Shown: piece by piece, positions 30,300-43,701 of the stretch
Layout of the letters: each line of letters starts with the position of its first letter
How positions within the stretch are numbered: the first letter of the stretch is position 1
DNA from: Dirofilaria immitis
Lineage: Eukaryota; Nematoda; Chromadorea; Rhabditida; Onchocercidae
DNA: 64,000 nt
Direction: 5' to 3'
Assembly (NCBI GenBank): GCA_024305405.1
Contig: JAKNDB010000105.1
Span: 992,001-1,056,000 of the forward strand
Notes under the pieces: model-generated
What the model was told of the DNA's origin: nothing
Seen by the model: the letters and a program-made list of their open reading frames with translations, nothing else
Databases searched by the model: none
Program-made: the position numbers and the translations under genes

Positions 30300-33185
30300 A
30301 TTTTTTTAAACCTTTGTTTTATTCATCATTTTAAATCTGTGAGATAAATTCAAAAATAACTGAATAATAAGGGAAAATATACCGAAAGTTTACTAACGTT
30401 TTTGGAACAAATGTAATTTCAGCAAATAAAATGATCCATTGTTGGAGAAGTGCGGATTTTTATGATAACTCTGAGATCCAAAAAGAAAGAACATTTCAGG
30501 AGAGAAAACAAGACAGTTATTCGCAACTTTTATTTGCTCAAGCGAATTTAGATATATTTGAATACTAGACAGGAGTGCTTTTTGAAGCGAAACAAGCCAT
30601 TAACAAGCATGAAATTATATTTTTCTGGATTAGTTTCATTACACTGATGGTAATTTTTAATTAGTTCTTTTTGCTTGATTTCTACCTTTTTGATGAAAAA
30701 TATTTTATTTTTAGAACTGCTTCTCTGATAAATTCAACATGTTGTATTTGAAGTTTTCTAAATTCTTAAGTGCTTATTATTGAACGTTTTGAATTCGTGA
30801 CTGTTTGTGATTCATTAATCAAATAATATAATTATAAAATGAACAGCTTAAAAATAGTTTAATAGTTGCATTAAATTATAACTACTAATTAGTTTAATGG
30901 AGCTGTTTTCACAATTTCATTATTAACTGATTTTTTATTTCCATTAATTTATTATGTCATCTTTACATTAGTTTTATTATTTTCCTTTGATTAAAAACAT
31001 AATTTATTGGTTTAGGAATTTCATATGATTGAGTAAAAAAAAATGTTTTGTTAAGATAGATTCTTCATTGTACATAAATTAAATGTAAAAAAGAAAGTTT
31101 TTTGCTGAAGAAGACATGGTAATGCATTTGAAAACGCTGATGATAAGAATACGGTGACTATGATAAAGCAATATCAAAACTTTTCTAAAGGAAATATTGC
31201 CTATTCCATTGCTGCATGTATTAACGATGTATCATTTCTCTTTAAATACTACTTGCATTTGCTGTTGCTAATATCGCTTTACCTGGGCATACTTGCTGTC
31301 TCATCATTAATGCTGCTTGGTTTTATGGTTAAAATTTTGCTTGATAATTTATTGTAGGACGCTGTCATTCACTGACAATAAACTTCTTTCTTAAAGATAT
31401 ATTCATTATATTATTGCTTTTGCAAAAGAACTTCCATATATACTAACTGTTGAATTTTTTAATTTTTCGGCCAAATTTTTTTAAGCAAGTGTAAACTTTG
31501 GTGTACCTTGTGTACCTTTTTAATGGTACTATATATTAACAAAATTACTAGAAGATTAATCACGCATAAATAAGGAAAAAAAGTGCCGAAATTAATTAGT
31601 TATTGTAGCTCAGAAATGAGCTAAGTGGAATTGTTAGCTATGGCTGATCTAATTCCGGTAATGAAAATATTTTAAACGACGAGCTTTGTGAAGTTTTGTA
31701 AAATCATTAAAAGCCTTTTAGGTTAATAAAAATATGTGGCAAAAAAATATTTATAGTGAATTGATTAGAAAAACTCGTAGCTAAGAATTTTTATGAAACA
31801 TGCAAACTCAAAAGTATTTGAATTTTGTATACATCGTTTGACTTTAAATTAATTAGGTCAAATCAGAAGTCATTCCTCTTCTTAAAAGTTCGAATCCGTT
31901 TTCATTTGAAATATTAAATGCATTTCATAAAAAAACTTTTTTGCAAAATGTTTTCTGACTTTATTTGTTGAATTGAACTTTAATGGATTTTTTCATCTAC
32001 ATGATTGAAAAAAATTTTTGTTCCCTTAACTTCATTTTAGCTAATCGCATTCCGTAATTCAGTTTGGAATTTATCATACTTTTCGGAATAGAATCTTTGA
32101 AACTAAGAAGATAGAATAATTACGATTTATTTCAATTTGAATCAATTTATGCTCTGATGAAACAAGATGAAATGCCAAAACTCAGATAAATGAAAAATCA
32201 AATTGGTACAATGTGTACTTAAAAAATTGGCACTTCATATTCCCTAAAAGTTTCTTGAATAATTTTCAAAATTTACAGGTTGTTATTTTGAAAATATTAG
32301 ATTACAATGAATCTGAATGGAATATTAAAGTAAGAAATTCAGATGTCAAATGAGAAATGAATTGTACTAAGCATTTCATCCTTAAAAGTTTTTTGAATAA
32401 CATTAAGGATTCCAATTCGAATATCGTAGGGATTCTTCGATTTTCAATGTAATTACAATTATGAAAAATCTAAAAATGTAACGTATAACTCAAAAATAAC
32501 AATTTTTTTGGAAATAAATTACTTCATGAATTTTTTCTTATTCAGGTAAAGAATCTGCACAATATTAAAATATTTAAAATTTTGAACTTTGAAATATTAC
32601 AATAATTAATAAATTGATTTTGCATTTGTACTTGTGAAGGATTTTTCAATAAATATTTAAATTTTAATTCCACTAGCAACATAACATAACATATAACGAC
32701 CAGGATATTAGAAATAACATAAGTGAAATGCTGTATCATCATTGGTTTGACCATTCAATCCTAGTGCAGATTTATTGATATTATCTTTGAAATTATATCA
32801 TGGTGATTGTATTATTACTTTTACTGTACTTGGAATGTTTATCAAAATATCATGATATATAATGCTTCTCAAGATTGCGCTTAAGAAAGTGGCTCGCTAA
32901 TTAAATTTTTATTTCAAAATTTTCAATGGTTCTTCGCATTTCTGAATGAAATGGACGAATAGAAGAGAATGGCAAATATTATATTATAAAATAGTCTCAT
33001 TCAAAAGTATATGACAGATAATTGAATGCTTCTCTTCTTTTCTTTCTAATTATATAAAATTTTCAAATATTATTATAAAGAGAAAGTGTCGGTCAGTACC
33101 AAATATTCCATACAACAGAGTTATCCGAATATAAGACACACATTAAATGAATATGAATTATTGCAATAATTTAGAATTACAATCG
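30300..33185. other. Gene-poor AT-rich region
   Basis: No recognisable coding exon. A hydrophobic 67-codon open frame at 31154-31357 has no flanking splice signals or family resemblance and is not called. An isolated B-box-like string near 31889 lacks the rest of a tRNA. Confidence 0.5.
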
Positions 33186-33189
33186 AACC

Positions 33190-33630
33190 AAAATCACAAT
33201 ATATCCAAAATCATCGTATAGATTGATAAAATTTTTTTGTATGATAAAATCACAATATATCCAAAATCATCGTATAGATTGATAAAATTTTTTTTGTATG
33301 ATAAAATCACAATATATCCAAAATCATCGTATAGATTGATAAAATTTTTTTTGTATGATAAAATCACAATATATCCAAAATCATCGTATAGATTGATAAA
33401 ATTTTTTTTGTATGATAAAATCACAATATATCCAAAATCATCGTATAGATTGATAAAATTTTTTTTGTATGATAAAATCACAATATATCCAAAATCATCG
33501 TATAGATTGATAAAATTTTTTTTGTATGATAAAATCACAATATATCCAAAATCATCGTATAGATTGATAAAATTTTTTTGTATGATAAAATCACAATATA
33601 TCCAAAATCATCGTATAGATTGATAAAACT
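33190..33630. repeat. 57-bp minisatellite, eight copies
   Basis: The unit contains CACAATATATCC, CATCGTATAG and ATTGATAAAA followed by a T run. Copy starts, taken at CACAATATATCC, are 33195, 33251, 33308, 33365, 33422, 33479, 33536 and 33592. Spacing is 57 bp except the first and last intervals (56 bp), which have T7 instead of T8. The copies are otherwise nearly identical, which implies recent expansion or active homogenisation. Because 57 is a multiple of three, both strands stay open in one frame as 19-residue repeats. Confidence 0.97.
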
Positions 33631-33639
33631 TGTTGTATA

Positions 33640-35990
33640 ACCAAGTTTGGAAACCATTATATTAATTTACAAAATTTTTGCTGACAAAAAAATTTACAAG
33701 CAAAAATACTTTCAGCTAAAAATTGATTCGAAATCTTAAATGATTTTAACTATTTAAAAATCGTATTAAAGAATTAATAGATGTAATATTTTACTTTAGA
33801 TCAGTAGAGAGTCGATAAAAATTGGGCGATAAGGAAATGGATGAAACGATAAAATAATGTGACATTGATGTTATATGAACGAAAAAAATATAATTGTTTT
33901 AGAGCTTAAGAAGATATAGCAATCAAAAAATTATAATCTTACCAATGTTCAGCATTTGTGTCACTTTCAGCATGAAATTATGTTAAATCCATCGGTTATT
34001 TTAGCTTCATTTCAATTTTCCCATCAAGACAAATCAGCATTTACATCATTACACTGGAAATATCACTATGAGATTTATCTTTTCAAAATTCCTCATTTTC
34101 AGCTTTTTATTTTTTAGAAAACTATCATCATCTTTGCGAATTTCACCTCTAACTTTTCACTCTCTTTACTTCGTTTTCACTTATTTATTCATTCCACTGA
34201 TTGTCTTATTTATTTGCAGTTTCAATAAATTTAAAGACTCTTTAGATTATTGATTGATAATTCAATTTCAATCAGTGGAAAAGCCCAGAAAATCCAGTCT
34301 GCGCAATTCAATTACAATTTTTGGCCATACTTTTCCGACTGATTTGCCATTTCTTTTTCTTTACCAGCTTGGTGCTTTCACTTTCGTTTGGCTCAGTCAC
34401 AACATTTTTTATATAAAATAGGAAATTTTTTTTTATCGAATTTTCAGAGATTTCTTTGTTTTTTTTTCTTCTTGGCTAATTCTGCTCTTCAGTAATGGCA
34501 ACTCAGAATGATATATTTAGAATGATTATCCTTAATAAGGATAATTTCATCAGTCATTGGGATTACCATCATATCATTATCGCTTTGTGAGATAACTCCT
34601 TAACTATTTATTTAGTGAGCATTAATTTAATGATAATATTAATATTAGCTTCATCGATAGAATGAATCATATTTATTTTCTCTTTATTTCCTAATTTTTA
34701 AGTTCATCTTTTTCACTCTCTTTTATCGTCTATGTAAAATGACTCAACTAAATTCACCTACAATCAAAGTTATGAATTTTAAATTATTTCACGTCTCCAC
34801 GAATATTTCCTATAATAGATATATTAATGCAATCGTATGTATCAACAAATGATTTATTATGACTATTGATAATCCTAAAGCCCAAATAATAAACACCCAA
34901 ATTTTAAGAACATACAGGCTATCAGTAGTAGTATTCAATGCCAAGCTGAAAGGACTCTGCCTGCCGTCTATGCACTTTTGCTCTTTAGCTTATTATCGAC
35001 CTCACTAGGAAATTATTTGTGCAATTTCTCTCTATCTGGCCTAGGACGATATCCATCTCTTCACTCTATCAGTTGCTCCCTTTCCTCTTCTTCTCTAATT
35101 CTCGTCCGTTCCGTTGTATCTCAGTCGAGTCAAATTTCGTTTTCAACTCTTATCTCAAACATTCTTATATGCGTGTATATGTGTTTGTCTATATGTGTGT
35201 GTGTATCTATATGCCTACATTTTGATGTGTGTGTATTTGTGTGTGTGCGCCTTTTCTTCGTCTATTTTTATAAGTTCGTAGATGCGTCTACTTGCAGTTT
35301 GTGATGCTATAACGAGTAAGGTACCAGACAAGCCTGACGAAATCTGAATTTTGAAACGAGACTGTTGTTGCCTGTTTGTTTCATTAGGCGTGAGTGATCG
35401 AAAGAGACCGAACCGCTTTATATGACTCGGATGACGGACGAACTGGCAAACGCGGAAGACAAATCGATTTGAAGAAAAACTGTGCAAGCAAACGTGAAGT
35501 GGATTTTTAAGTTGATTGGCTGAAATGGACTTGCCACTATTTTGACTTTCTGAAATCCCTCACACAATTATCTCTTCTCTTTCTCAGTTTTGAAATACTT
35601 CATTTACAAAGGAAGTAATGAATCTGCCATCCTAGGAATACCAAATTTCACGCCTTACTGAAACGGATCAACAACAATGCCGTATTTTTCGATTTTTTTT
35701 TTGTTTGTTACGGTAGGAGGCGAAAACGTTAGATTTGATCTCTGATATATGTGACGCGATTCTTATAAAGTTTCATGAAAGTATGAGTTTTCGTGATTTT
35801 CTTATACGGTTAACTGTCTTCCTAATTTATCTACGTATATGTTATTATATTATTTTTGAGCTTCATTAATAACATGTCTATCACTTGTTTCATTTAGGAT
35901 TCGGGAAAAAGCATACAATAGAAATTATTATCCTTCTTCATTCATTCATTACGTGTTCGCTTACAGTATTACTCATATCATCTTTTTTCG
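33640..35990. other. Intergenic region upstream of calcineurin B
   Basis: No coding exon recognised. A pyrimidine-rich, GC-richer block at about 34975-35180 runs into a (TG)n-type stretch at about 35165-35250. A non-repetitive, moderately GC-richer block follows (35320-35520). These could hold the promoter or a 5' UTR of the downstream gene, but nothing proves it. Confidence 0.4.
35165..35252. repeat. TG-rich microsatellite
   Basis: Interrupted runs of TG/TATG repeats over about 90 bases, ending in a short TGTGTGTGCGC run. Confidence 0.7.
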
Positions 35991-35996
35991 AAGACA

Positions 35997-38900
35997 ATGG
36001 TTAGTTTTCTCAGGTTTTAAATTTAAATTTAAAGATGAAGATGGAAACAAGTTTTGAAAATTAGTTATCGCCCTGGAGAAAGGTGGAAATTTAAATTTCA
36101 CGAATTGCGTTCTGTTAGTGGATTATTTCAAGCTTCCCAGCATATATCGATCGTGGATTAAATACATTTTTAGAAAGTTTATAATTCACAGGCTTTGAAT
36201 ATTTTTGACAAATAAAGCATCTTTTTCCAGAAACTTTTAAATACATTCATACGACACTGTCTCCAAAGAAATGATTACTTAGTGTTTTTGAAGTATTTCT
36301 CTATTTATTCAGATTAGCAGTTTTAGTAAATCTCTTAGCGATGAACTGAAATTAATGGCGTACATTTAAGGAAATGAGTCATCCTTGCCGATAGAAATGT
36401 GCAGTAATTGTAAGTTTGTCTTTTCATCAATTTAAGTAATTTTTTTCTTAATTTCGAAATTTATTTTTAAGTTTTATACAAACCCAGCAGTTTTTTTCTT
36501 TCAAATTACAGAGCTATTGATATTTATTCATCAATTAAAACAAGAAATAGGAATTGATTGAAATCTATTTATTCATCAATTAAAACAAGAAATAGGAATT
36601 GATTGAAATGTTGTCTAACAAACATGTTCTATTATGAACGAATATGCTTTCCAGCAGCATGCTAATGAGTGCCGTAATCATGTACATCTTTTGAGTGATA
36701 TTGAGAAACAGTCGGAATTATACAATTATCTTTGATATACTGCTTGCAGTTCATGTTTATAAATTTTTTGAAAAGAGCGGAAGTTATAATATGAAATTTT
36801 TTTTCTCAATAACTCGATCATTGAGCTTTCCGTGGTTCTTGTTAAAAACAAATTTTTTTCAAAGTTTTTTTAACCTACCAGCAAACTTGTTTTATATTCT
36901 CATACTTCAGACTTAACTTTAATAATTTCTTGTTTTCTTCAGCTTTTCCTATTATGTTGCATGAATTATTATATAGACTAGATTTAGTAGAATACTATTA
37001 TATGACCCTTTTGACGTGATATAATTAATTATGCTAGATCTATTTTATTATTTTTGAAGTAATTTGATTGCTCAAACAATTTTTCACAAATTTTCTTAAT
37101 CTTATTTTCAGTTGATGCATATGAATTACGACGTCTAGCACGACGCTTTAAAAAATTGGATTTAGATGGTTCGGGAAGTTTGAGCGTCGATGAATTTATG
37201 TCATTACCAGAGCTGCAGCAGAATCCATTGGTTCAAAGAGTCATTGATATATTCGACGAAGATGGTGATGGAGAAGTTGATTTCAGAGGTTTAATAAACG
37301 CTTATTTTTCATGTAGAAATAATAAATTTATATCATTTTAATATTTAATTAATCTTCTAGATTCGTTTCATTTTTAAAACAAAGATAAATAGAGTACATT
37401 ATTTTCAGAATTCATTCAGGGAATATCCCAGTTTAGTGTTAAAGGTGACAAAACAGTAAAGCTCAAATGTAAGTTTTGTTGCAGTATATAATTTTAGTTT
37501 TTTTAATCTTTATACTATATGAAATAAAAATGCCGAAACCCAGCAAACCTTTCCCTGAAAGATACCGATGTATTTCGTGTATAATTATGCGAACTTGCCG
37601 CGCAATAATTTGTAATTTTAATTTCTTTTCGGGAGATCTTTTAACGGGTATATTCTGCATAAATTTCCACAGCTGCAGTTTGAGGTCTTTTCGGCGGCAG
37701 AAAGGTTTTTTCGATGGGGAGAAATTAGGAATTTTTGCATCTTGCGAGAATTTCAAACTACAATAATGACCTGCCGCAAAATTCAAAATTTTCGAAGTAT
37801 TAATTAAAGCAGAACTATGCTTCAAAACCATATTTTTCTAAAAATCAATATTTACATCAAAAATTTGCAGTGCAGCGAAATGCAAAAATGAATATGATGT
37901 ACAGAAAATGTAAGGAATATTTCTGCAAATATTGGTAAAGAATAATTACTGAAATAAGGTAGAAACTATAGTTTTGACTTTCGAAGGATAGATTGAAAAG
38001 AAGACATATTAAAAAATCTGGGAGACAATTGGAATATTCCTTTAATTTTCTAAACTACTTTCAACATTCCAATTATATTTATTTGTAGTTGCATTTCGTA
38101 TATATGACATGGATCGGGATGGATATATCTCGAATGGAGAGCTCTTTCAAGTTAGTATTACTATTAGCATTTATTGTAACGAGATCATTTTTTGAGTATT
38201 TTGAAAATTTAAAGATTTCAGGCTCCTTCCTGTCATAAATGTGTATTATTTTTCATTTTTATGTATTATTTTTCATCTGATTTCTAATGTCCTTACTGTT
38301 GCTGATTGAGATATGCTCTAGGGTTTATCATTCGTTAAAGCAATTTGATACCATAAGCATGCAATAGTAGTACATTGCCATGAAAAGGAATGAATGTTTG
38401 AAACTTATCTTTTACAAATCTAATTATTTCTGTATTTATTGTTTTCCTCTTGATGTGACAGAAATAATAATGTTATTTTGAAATTTTTGATTATTATTCT
38501 TAATTATTAAATTATTTTAAATTTCAGGTTTTAAAGATGATGGTGGGAAACAATTTAAAGGATAACCAACTGCAGCAAATAGTTGATAAAACAATACTAT
38601 TTCATGACAAAGATGGCGATGGTAAAATATCGTTCGACGAGTTCTGCGATGTAACTTTTAATTTCTAATTTATTATATTAAGTCTTATAATTTTGGTTTG
38701 CAGATAATTGTTTTTGATAACCTACTTTCTATCATTCGACTAGCCGAGATTTATCCGACTTCTTTCATACAATGATTATTTCAGCTTAAAATTTTCATGA
38801 TTGTTTTCTATAAACTATCGGTGATTGCGTATAAAATATCGCATCTTCTGTTCACCAAAATAAAGTTCTTAAGTCTTCAGTGGGATTCATAAAGTACTAA

Positions 38901-39140
38901 GATGCTAAAATAGTTTTGATTATCTTCTCATACCATCTCTTAGGTCTCTTTAGTCTAAAAATATCTGAGATCATAAATAATCTATCTTGATGCTTGTTTG
39001 CACTATCTCAAGTTCGTTGAATATGTAGAAATGTTTATCATTTCATATGCAGTCGAGTTACAGATAATTTGTTAGAAATATGTTTTTAGGTTGTGGAGCA
39101 CACAGAAGTTCACAAGAAAATGGTACTAGAGAATATTTGA
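35997..39140 (+). CDS. cnb-1: Calcineurin regulatory subunit B
   Basis: Six certain exons (36371-36409, 37112-37288, 37409-37467, 38099-38150, 38528-38650 and 39090-39140) splice in phase to a protein nearly identical to calcineurin B. They read [13 protein letters not shown], then four EF hands with loops [39 protein letters not shown] and [13 protein letters not shown], all with full calcium ligands. The tail is [16 protein letters not shown]. It is the calcium-binding partner of the calcineurin phosphatase catalytic subunit. Exon 2 begins with the last two bases of a Gly codon, so exon 1 should end ATG-G, which would give the N-myristoylation start MGNE. The best candidate is ATGG at 35997-36000 followed by TTAGTT. 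One lost G there would restore a GTTAGT donor. The start is therefore tentative; the rest is secure. Confidence 0.92.
36521..36609. repeat. 45-bp tandem duplication in a calcineurin B intron
   Basis: Two near-identical copies start with TATTTATTCATCAATT at 36521 and 36566. The duplication lies in the intron between the exon at 36371-36409 and the one at 37112. Confidence 0.85.
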
Positions 39141-41010
39141 TTATATACTGCCGGTTCCTAGCAACAGTATTTTTATTCTGTTGTTGCCAAAAGAAATAGA
39201 TCTCTCAAATTTGGCAAAATGAACCTTTTGTTCATTTCTCTTCTCTTATTTGCCAAAATCGATTTTATCTGTTGTGATTTATCTGTGAATCAAACCATGG
39301 CTGGGTTAAAAGTAATATCGAATTAGAGCGCTGATAGAAGTAAGAAAAAATAGCTCTAGCTATTTTTTTCAATGAGTTTAAAATTAATGCATTGTGAACA
39401 ATCGATTGGTATCTTCACATCTTTTACTGTGATTTGTATTTCGCTTTCATGTAACATTTCGTGATTTAGGTCTTTTTCGCTCCAGATTTGTTAATAGTTT
39501 GTCCTTATTGCTGTTATCAATACACTTCTATAATGATTCTTATTTTGATAATATTTGGCATGATATATAAAAGAAAAATTTTGTCCTAGTTATAAATTGA
39601 TGCTAATTAAATGAAGTGGAACGGATTTGCTTTTCTTAAGTGATTTATTTAGTCAGAACAAGTAAACTAGATTCGTAAGTCACTCTAATTTTGTACTTAT
39701 AAATGTACTTTTGCTTCTTTTTCCTGAGTGCAAACAAAATGCCGCAATATTTTGTAAAAAGGCTTCGGGTTGGTTATAATTTCATTAGAAAGTTTCAGGA
39801 AAGTTTGGTCCATGCGTTCAGTAATTATATTGTAGAAGTTGTAGAAGTCTATTACTTTGTGAAAAATATTCAAAATTCGATTTCTCTGGCTTATTTGATC
39901 CTGAAAAGTGCCACAATGTAATTTTTGTTATTGTTTTTTCTTCTACTAACATATTCAATTCATGACTACTTAGTACGTTGGAATAGTCTCGTTAATTAGA
40001 GAATTTCAAAAGTTAATCAATTTTAGGCAACTCTTTTTTCGTTTTTATTTCTTAAGCTCTTTTCTCTTGTCTTAACTTGATTAAATGTTTTTCTTGGAAT
40101 TTTCTATAAAGTTATTTATCACCATATGGAAGCTGTTTTTTCTTTTATTTATTTATTTACTTTTTTTCATGAGCAATACGGTAAGATCATTTGAGGGAAT
40201 GCGCTTTTGATCTTCATAAATCTACTGAAAATTATTACGGCAAGCAGTTAAAGAAATCGAGAGCTACTTTTAAAAGCTGCTTCTGCATACTGGAAGTAGG
40301 CCCGAAATAATTTTTGTTTCGACTTTTTGGGATATTGAATAAATTGCGTACAATTTAAAGCCTAATTTTGAATATGCTGCAAACTGAATGGAGGATAAAA
40401 CGGAATCAGTAGTATGATCTGCCACGCATTTCTTTTTAAAATTATTTTGCACAAAAATACAAAAATATTGCCCAATTTAAATGGAATAGTTGCTTTGAAG
40501 AATCACTTATTTGTATATCGGATAAAACAGATGTTTTATCAGTATAGGAGAAAAATCCAGATATAAAGCAAAAAACAAACGGAGGAGAATTCCAATGATG
40601 CTTATTATTAAAGTGGAACAGAAGTAGTCCCAAGGATAATGATGAGGAAATAGAATGTTCTTTTCGAATAGTGATGGAATTATTTTTTGCTTTAAAAATG
40701 AAATGACTTTTCGAGTTGTTTTGTTTCTCAGTTTGATTAGGTAATAGAACTGAAGAGAAAGTAAAGATCAGACTAAACTAGCTAGAGATGCAACTTAGAA
40801 TAAGAGCATAATAAGTATACGATTAAAAATCGGAAAAGCATAGGAAAAGAACAAATCGTGAAAAGACTTTTAATGAAATTCTTCAGAAAAGTGAGTGAGA
40901 GATTTCAAATCGAAGTTGGTTCTTTTTAGTTTTAATCATTCGAATTTATTTTAATAATTTTATTATTACTTATAGATTTACTATCTGGCTAATTGGTTGC
41001 TGATGTTGAG
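39141..41010. other. Intergenic region, no gene seen
   Basis: AT-rich sequence without recognisable exons between calcineurin B and the nucleotidyltransferase. Short open frames near 39703-39921 and 40270-40630 have no supporting splice sites or similarity. Confidence 0.45.
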
Positions 41011-41016
41011 TTGCTA

Positions 41017-43701
41017 ATGAAAACATATGTATTGCGATTGTGTGCTATTTGCAATACAACGCGAGTAGTTCGAGCTAAAGTTCGATATAATAATGCTAAA
41101 AGTCAACAGGCCGCATCTTCAACAACTGTAGTAATAAGGAATGATGGCAAAAATTCGCAGTATGTGATAGTTTCGTCGAATTTATGATACGAAAATATCA
41201 GGAGGAATGCAACAATTGTCTGTGCTTATTAGAGAAGAGGCAATTCAGCGACACAATAGTTACATACAGGTTAAATTTCGATTTAATAATTTCTCGGTGT
41301 TTCCAAAGACCAATTCATATGCATTTGTAGGTTTTTTAACGAAACATTTTTTGTATAGAATAATTATATCTTTCTGGTACATTTTGATGTATACGTCTAG
41401 CATGTGTCAAAATTAATCCGAAATCTAAATGAATTTTGAAGTCTTAAGTCATTCAGTATTGCTAAATCTATAATGATAACTTGTTAGACTGCGTTTTTCT
41501 AAGTAATACATTATTTTTACTTGATTATGCTTATTTTTTGAGCAGATAGCCAAAGAATTATTCGAACTTTATGAATGTTGCCATAAGTTATGATTGCTTT
41601 AATTCGTTAGTTCCTCTCTTTTCTCAGACTGTCCAATATCGAAATACCATCATTACGGGTCTGCGTCGAATCTTGGCACGTGCCCATGACCAATATCTTG
41701 TACCCGTAGGTTCAACAGCTTCAGGACTTGCTAGTGGTGTATCGGATATTGACTTAGTTTATATGTCAACAACTGATGAAAAACAACGCGAAAGATTATT
41801 GCGTTTACTTGCTAAGGAAAATTTTAGAAGGTATCCATTTTAAAACAGTTGTTAGATTCAATTTTTGAACTCAGTATGATTTATTGGGAATGTATTACTG
41901 CAAATATTTTATGTTGTATACTATAATTATACCGTATACTATTTCTACAAAAGGATCTGAAAAATTTTCCTTTTGGCTTTCTGTTGAAAATTTGTATCTT
42001 TGTTTGCAGAACATTTATGACAGAAGTGAAAACTAGAATCAAAGAATCCTCTCTGTATAAAGAATTCGATTGGTCTCAAACAGACATTATTCACACAGCT
42101 CGGGTACCAATTCTTCATTTGCAAACACAGAGACGTATGCAAGTTGATATTCAATTCGAAAAATATGCATCAATTAGAAATACTTACTTTGTTCGACGTT
42201 GTGCTCAGGTCTGAGATTGCAATATCTTTCATATTTTATCTGAAATTTTAAGAATATTTATAGATTGATGAATTTTGGATCTTAATTAAATCTTTGAATT
42301 CAGTATGACACACGAGTGGCTTTGTTGAACATATGGGCGCAAAAATGGATAGAGTCTCAGCGATTGAAAGATAGTAAACATGGCTTATTTTCTACGTATC
42401 ATGTTTTGATGCTGGTTCTACATTTTTGCAGGTGTGTGAAACATTGTTTTTATTAATAGAATATATAGATTTCGGACAGTACTATGTGTACAGAAGACCT
42501 TTTATAATAGCAACATATACTTTGTCAAATTTTGTATATACCTACGTGGAGGATTAAATTTATGATAGTCGGATATTCTGTTTGATCCAACTTATGCTTT
42601 CATTATTGATTATTTCCTTTTGGAGCTAATAGTAGATACAAATTGAATAAGAAATCATTTAAAAAAATTTTTCATATTTAATGAGGCCTGATCAGTCTTC
42701 ATCTTTTTCGTTTACAGTGCACTGGTTCTTACGGTATTCAACCGGTTCTACCAGTCATGTGCAAAAATTCAGAGGAAATTTGAAGCCTACTTTACCAATC
42801 CAGCGAGTGGCAATATCTTTATATGAGAAACCTGTAGTTTCTATATTTCAGATTTCTTTTGTTTTTTATCTTTTATTTAGTTTTGAATGATGATTTTTTG
42901 AACTAAAATATATTTCTTGCTTGAAATCTTCTATGTCAGAATTTGAATTTAGAAAAATCTGGATTTCCAAGAAAAACAAGAACCAGATGTAGCAGAATTG
43001 GTATTGCTATTTGTTAGCCATTATGCAAAATATGACTTCAATCATACTAGCTTTCATCTAAACAATGCTACTGTTACTGAAAAAAATCATTTCGGGTGAG
43101 CTTGTTTGTTTCGTTTTCTCAATAATTCTATCTCAGTATGTTTTCTTCTCCCTCCTAATAATGCGGATTATTTTCTGATCATTGGCCTTAAATTCAAGTT
43201 TTTTCAAGTGATCTTTATGGGATGAATTTGATAAGCTTTATCTTAGATTTTATTACGAATTGGTTTGTGTATGTATGTATGTGTGTGTATGTGTATGTGT
43301 TGTTTCTATATGTTATTTCTTCTGAAGGTGAAATAAAGATTAGGTAAAAGAATCACCACTGAAAACTAGAGCAGTTAGATTAAAAGTTTTACTAAATGTT
43401 CAAATTTTCAAATAAGCTTTTAGGTTGTGAAATATTATTGTTTTGCTTAAACGATGCAGCCCTTCTTCCCATAATTACTTATTAAGAAAATTTAACTGAT
43501 AATTTTTCATTTACACTCATTTTAGGATTTATATTTTATTTCAGCAATGAATATGAACAACATCAAGTTTCGATATTTGATCCATACGCTTCAACTACTA
43601 TTTGTCGTGTCAAGGGAGGAGCAGATTTATTAACAAATGCTTTTCAAATTACCAAAAAGCTATGCTTGCTGGTCATTGTCTCAACTGGCCGATATCTATG
43701 A
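41017..43701 (+). CDS. Non-canonical poly(A) polymerase / terminal uridylyltransferase
   Basis: Exons (approximate): 41017-41269, 41546-41586, 41628-41830, 42010-42208, 42304-42431, 42718-42834, 42953-43095 and 43545-43701. The nucleotidyltransferase core VPVGSTASGLASGVSDIDLVYM (quoted in part: VGSTASGL, SDIDLVY) has the GS motif and the first two catalytic aspartates. VDIQFEKYASIRNT carries the third (MQVDIQF). ALLNIWAQKW, then GLFSTYHVLMLVLHFLQ, and a PAP-associated domain (LVLLFVSHYAKYDFNHTSF; IFDPYASTTICRVKGG) follow. It would add A or U tails to RNA 3' ends; the substrate is unknown. The frame breaks near 41175, in exon 6 near 42777 and possibly at the A5 run near 43655, in the same style as the other genes. 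The start is uncertain; ATG 41017 is the first in frame. Family GLD-2/TUT is sure, subfamily is not. Confidence 0.8.
43260..43312. repeat. TG/TATG microsatellite in an intron
   Basis: Imperfect GTATG and TG repeats over about 50 bases in the intron before the last exon of the nucleotidyltransferase gene. Confidence 0.65.

Noticed and set aside
31154..31357. Hydrophobic 67-codon open frame resembling a small membrane protein
   Set aside because: AT-rich DNA readily yields hydrophobic frames. No splice sites, family or neighbouring exons were found.
31885..31900. tRNA B-box-like GTTCGAATCC
   Set aside because: No A box, acceptor stem or anticodon arm can be formed with the flanking sequence.
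33194..33623. Overlapping long open frames on both strands encoding 19-residue repeats
   Set aside because: They arise from a tandem repeat whose unit is a multiple of three. No splice or start context or similarity supports a protein.
33190..33630. CRISPR-like repeat array
   Set aside because: There are no variable spacers, the units are head to tail, and the genome is eukaryotic. It is a minisatellite.
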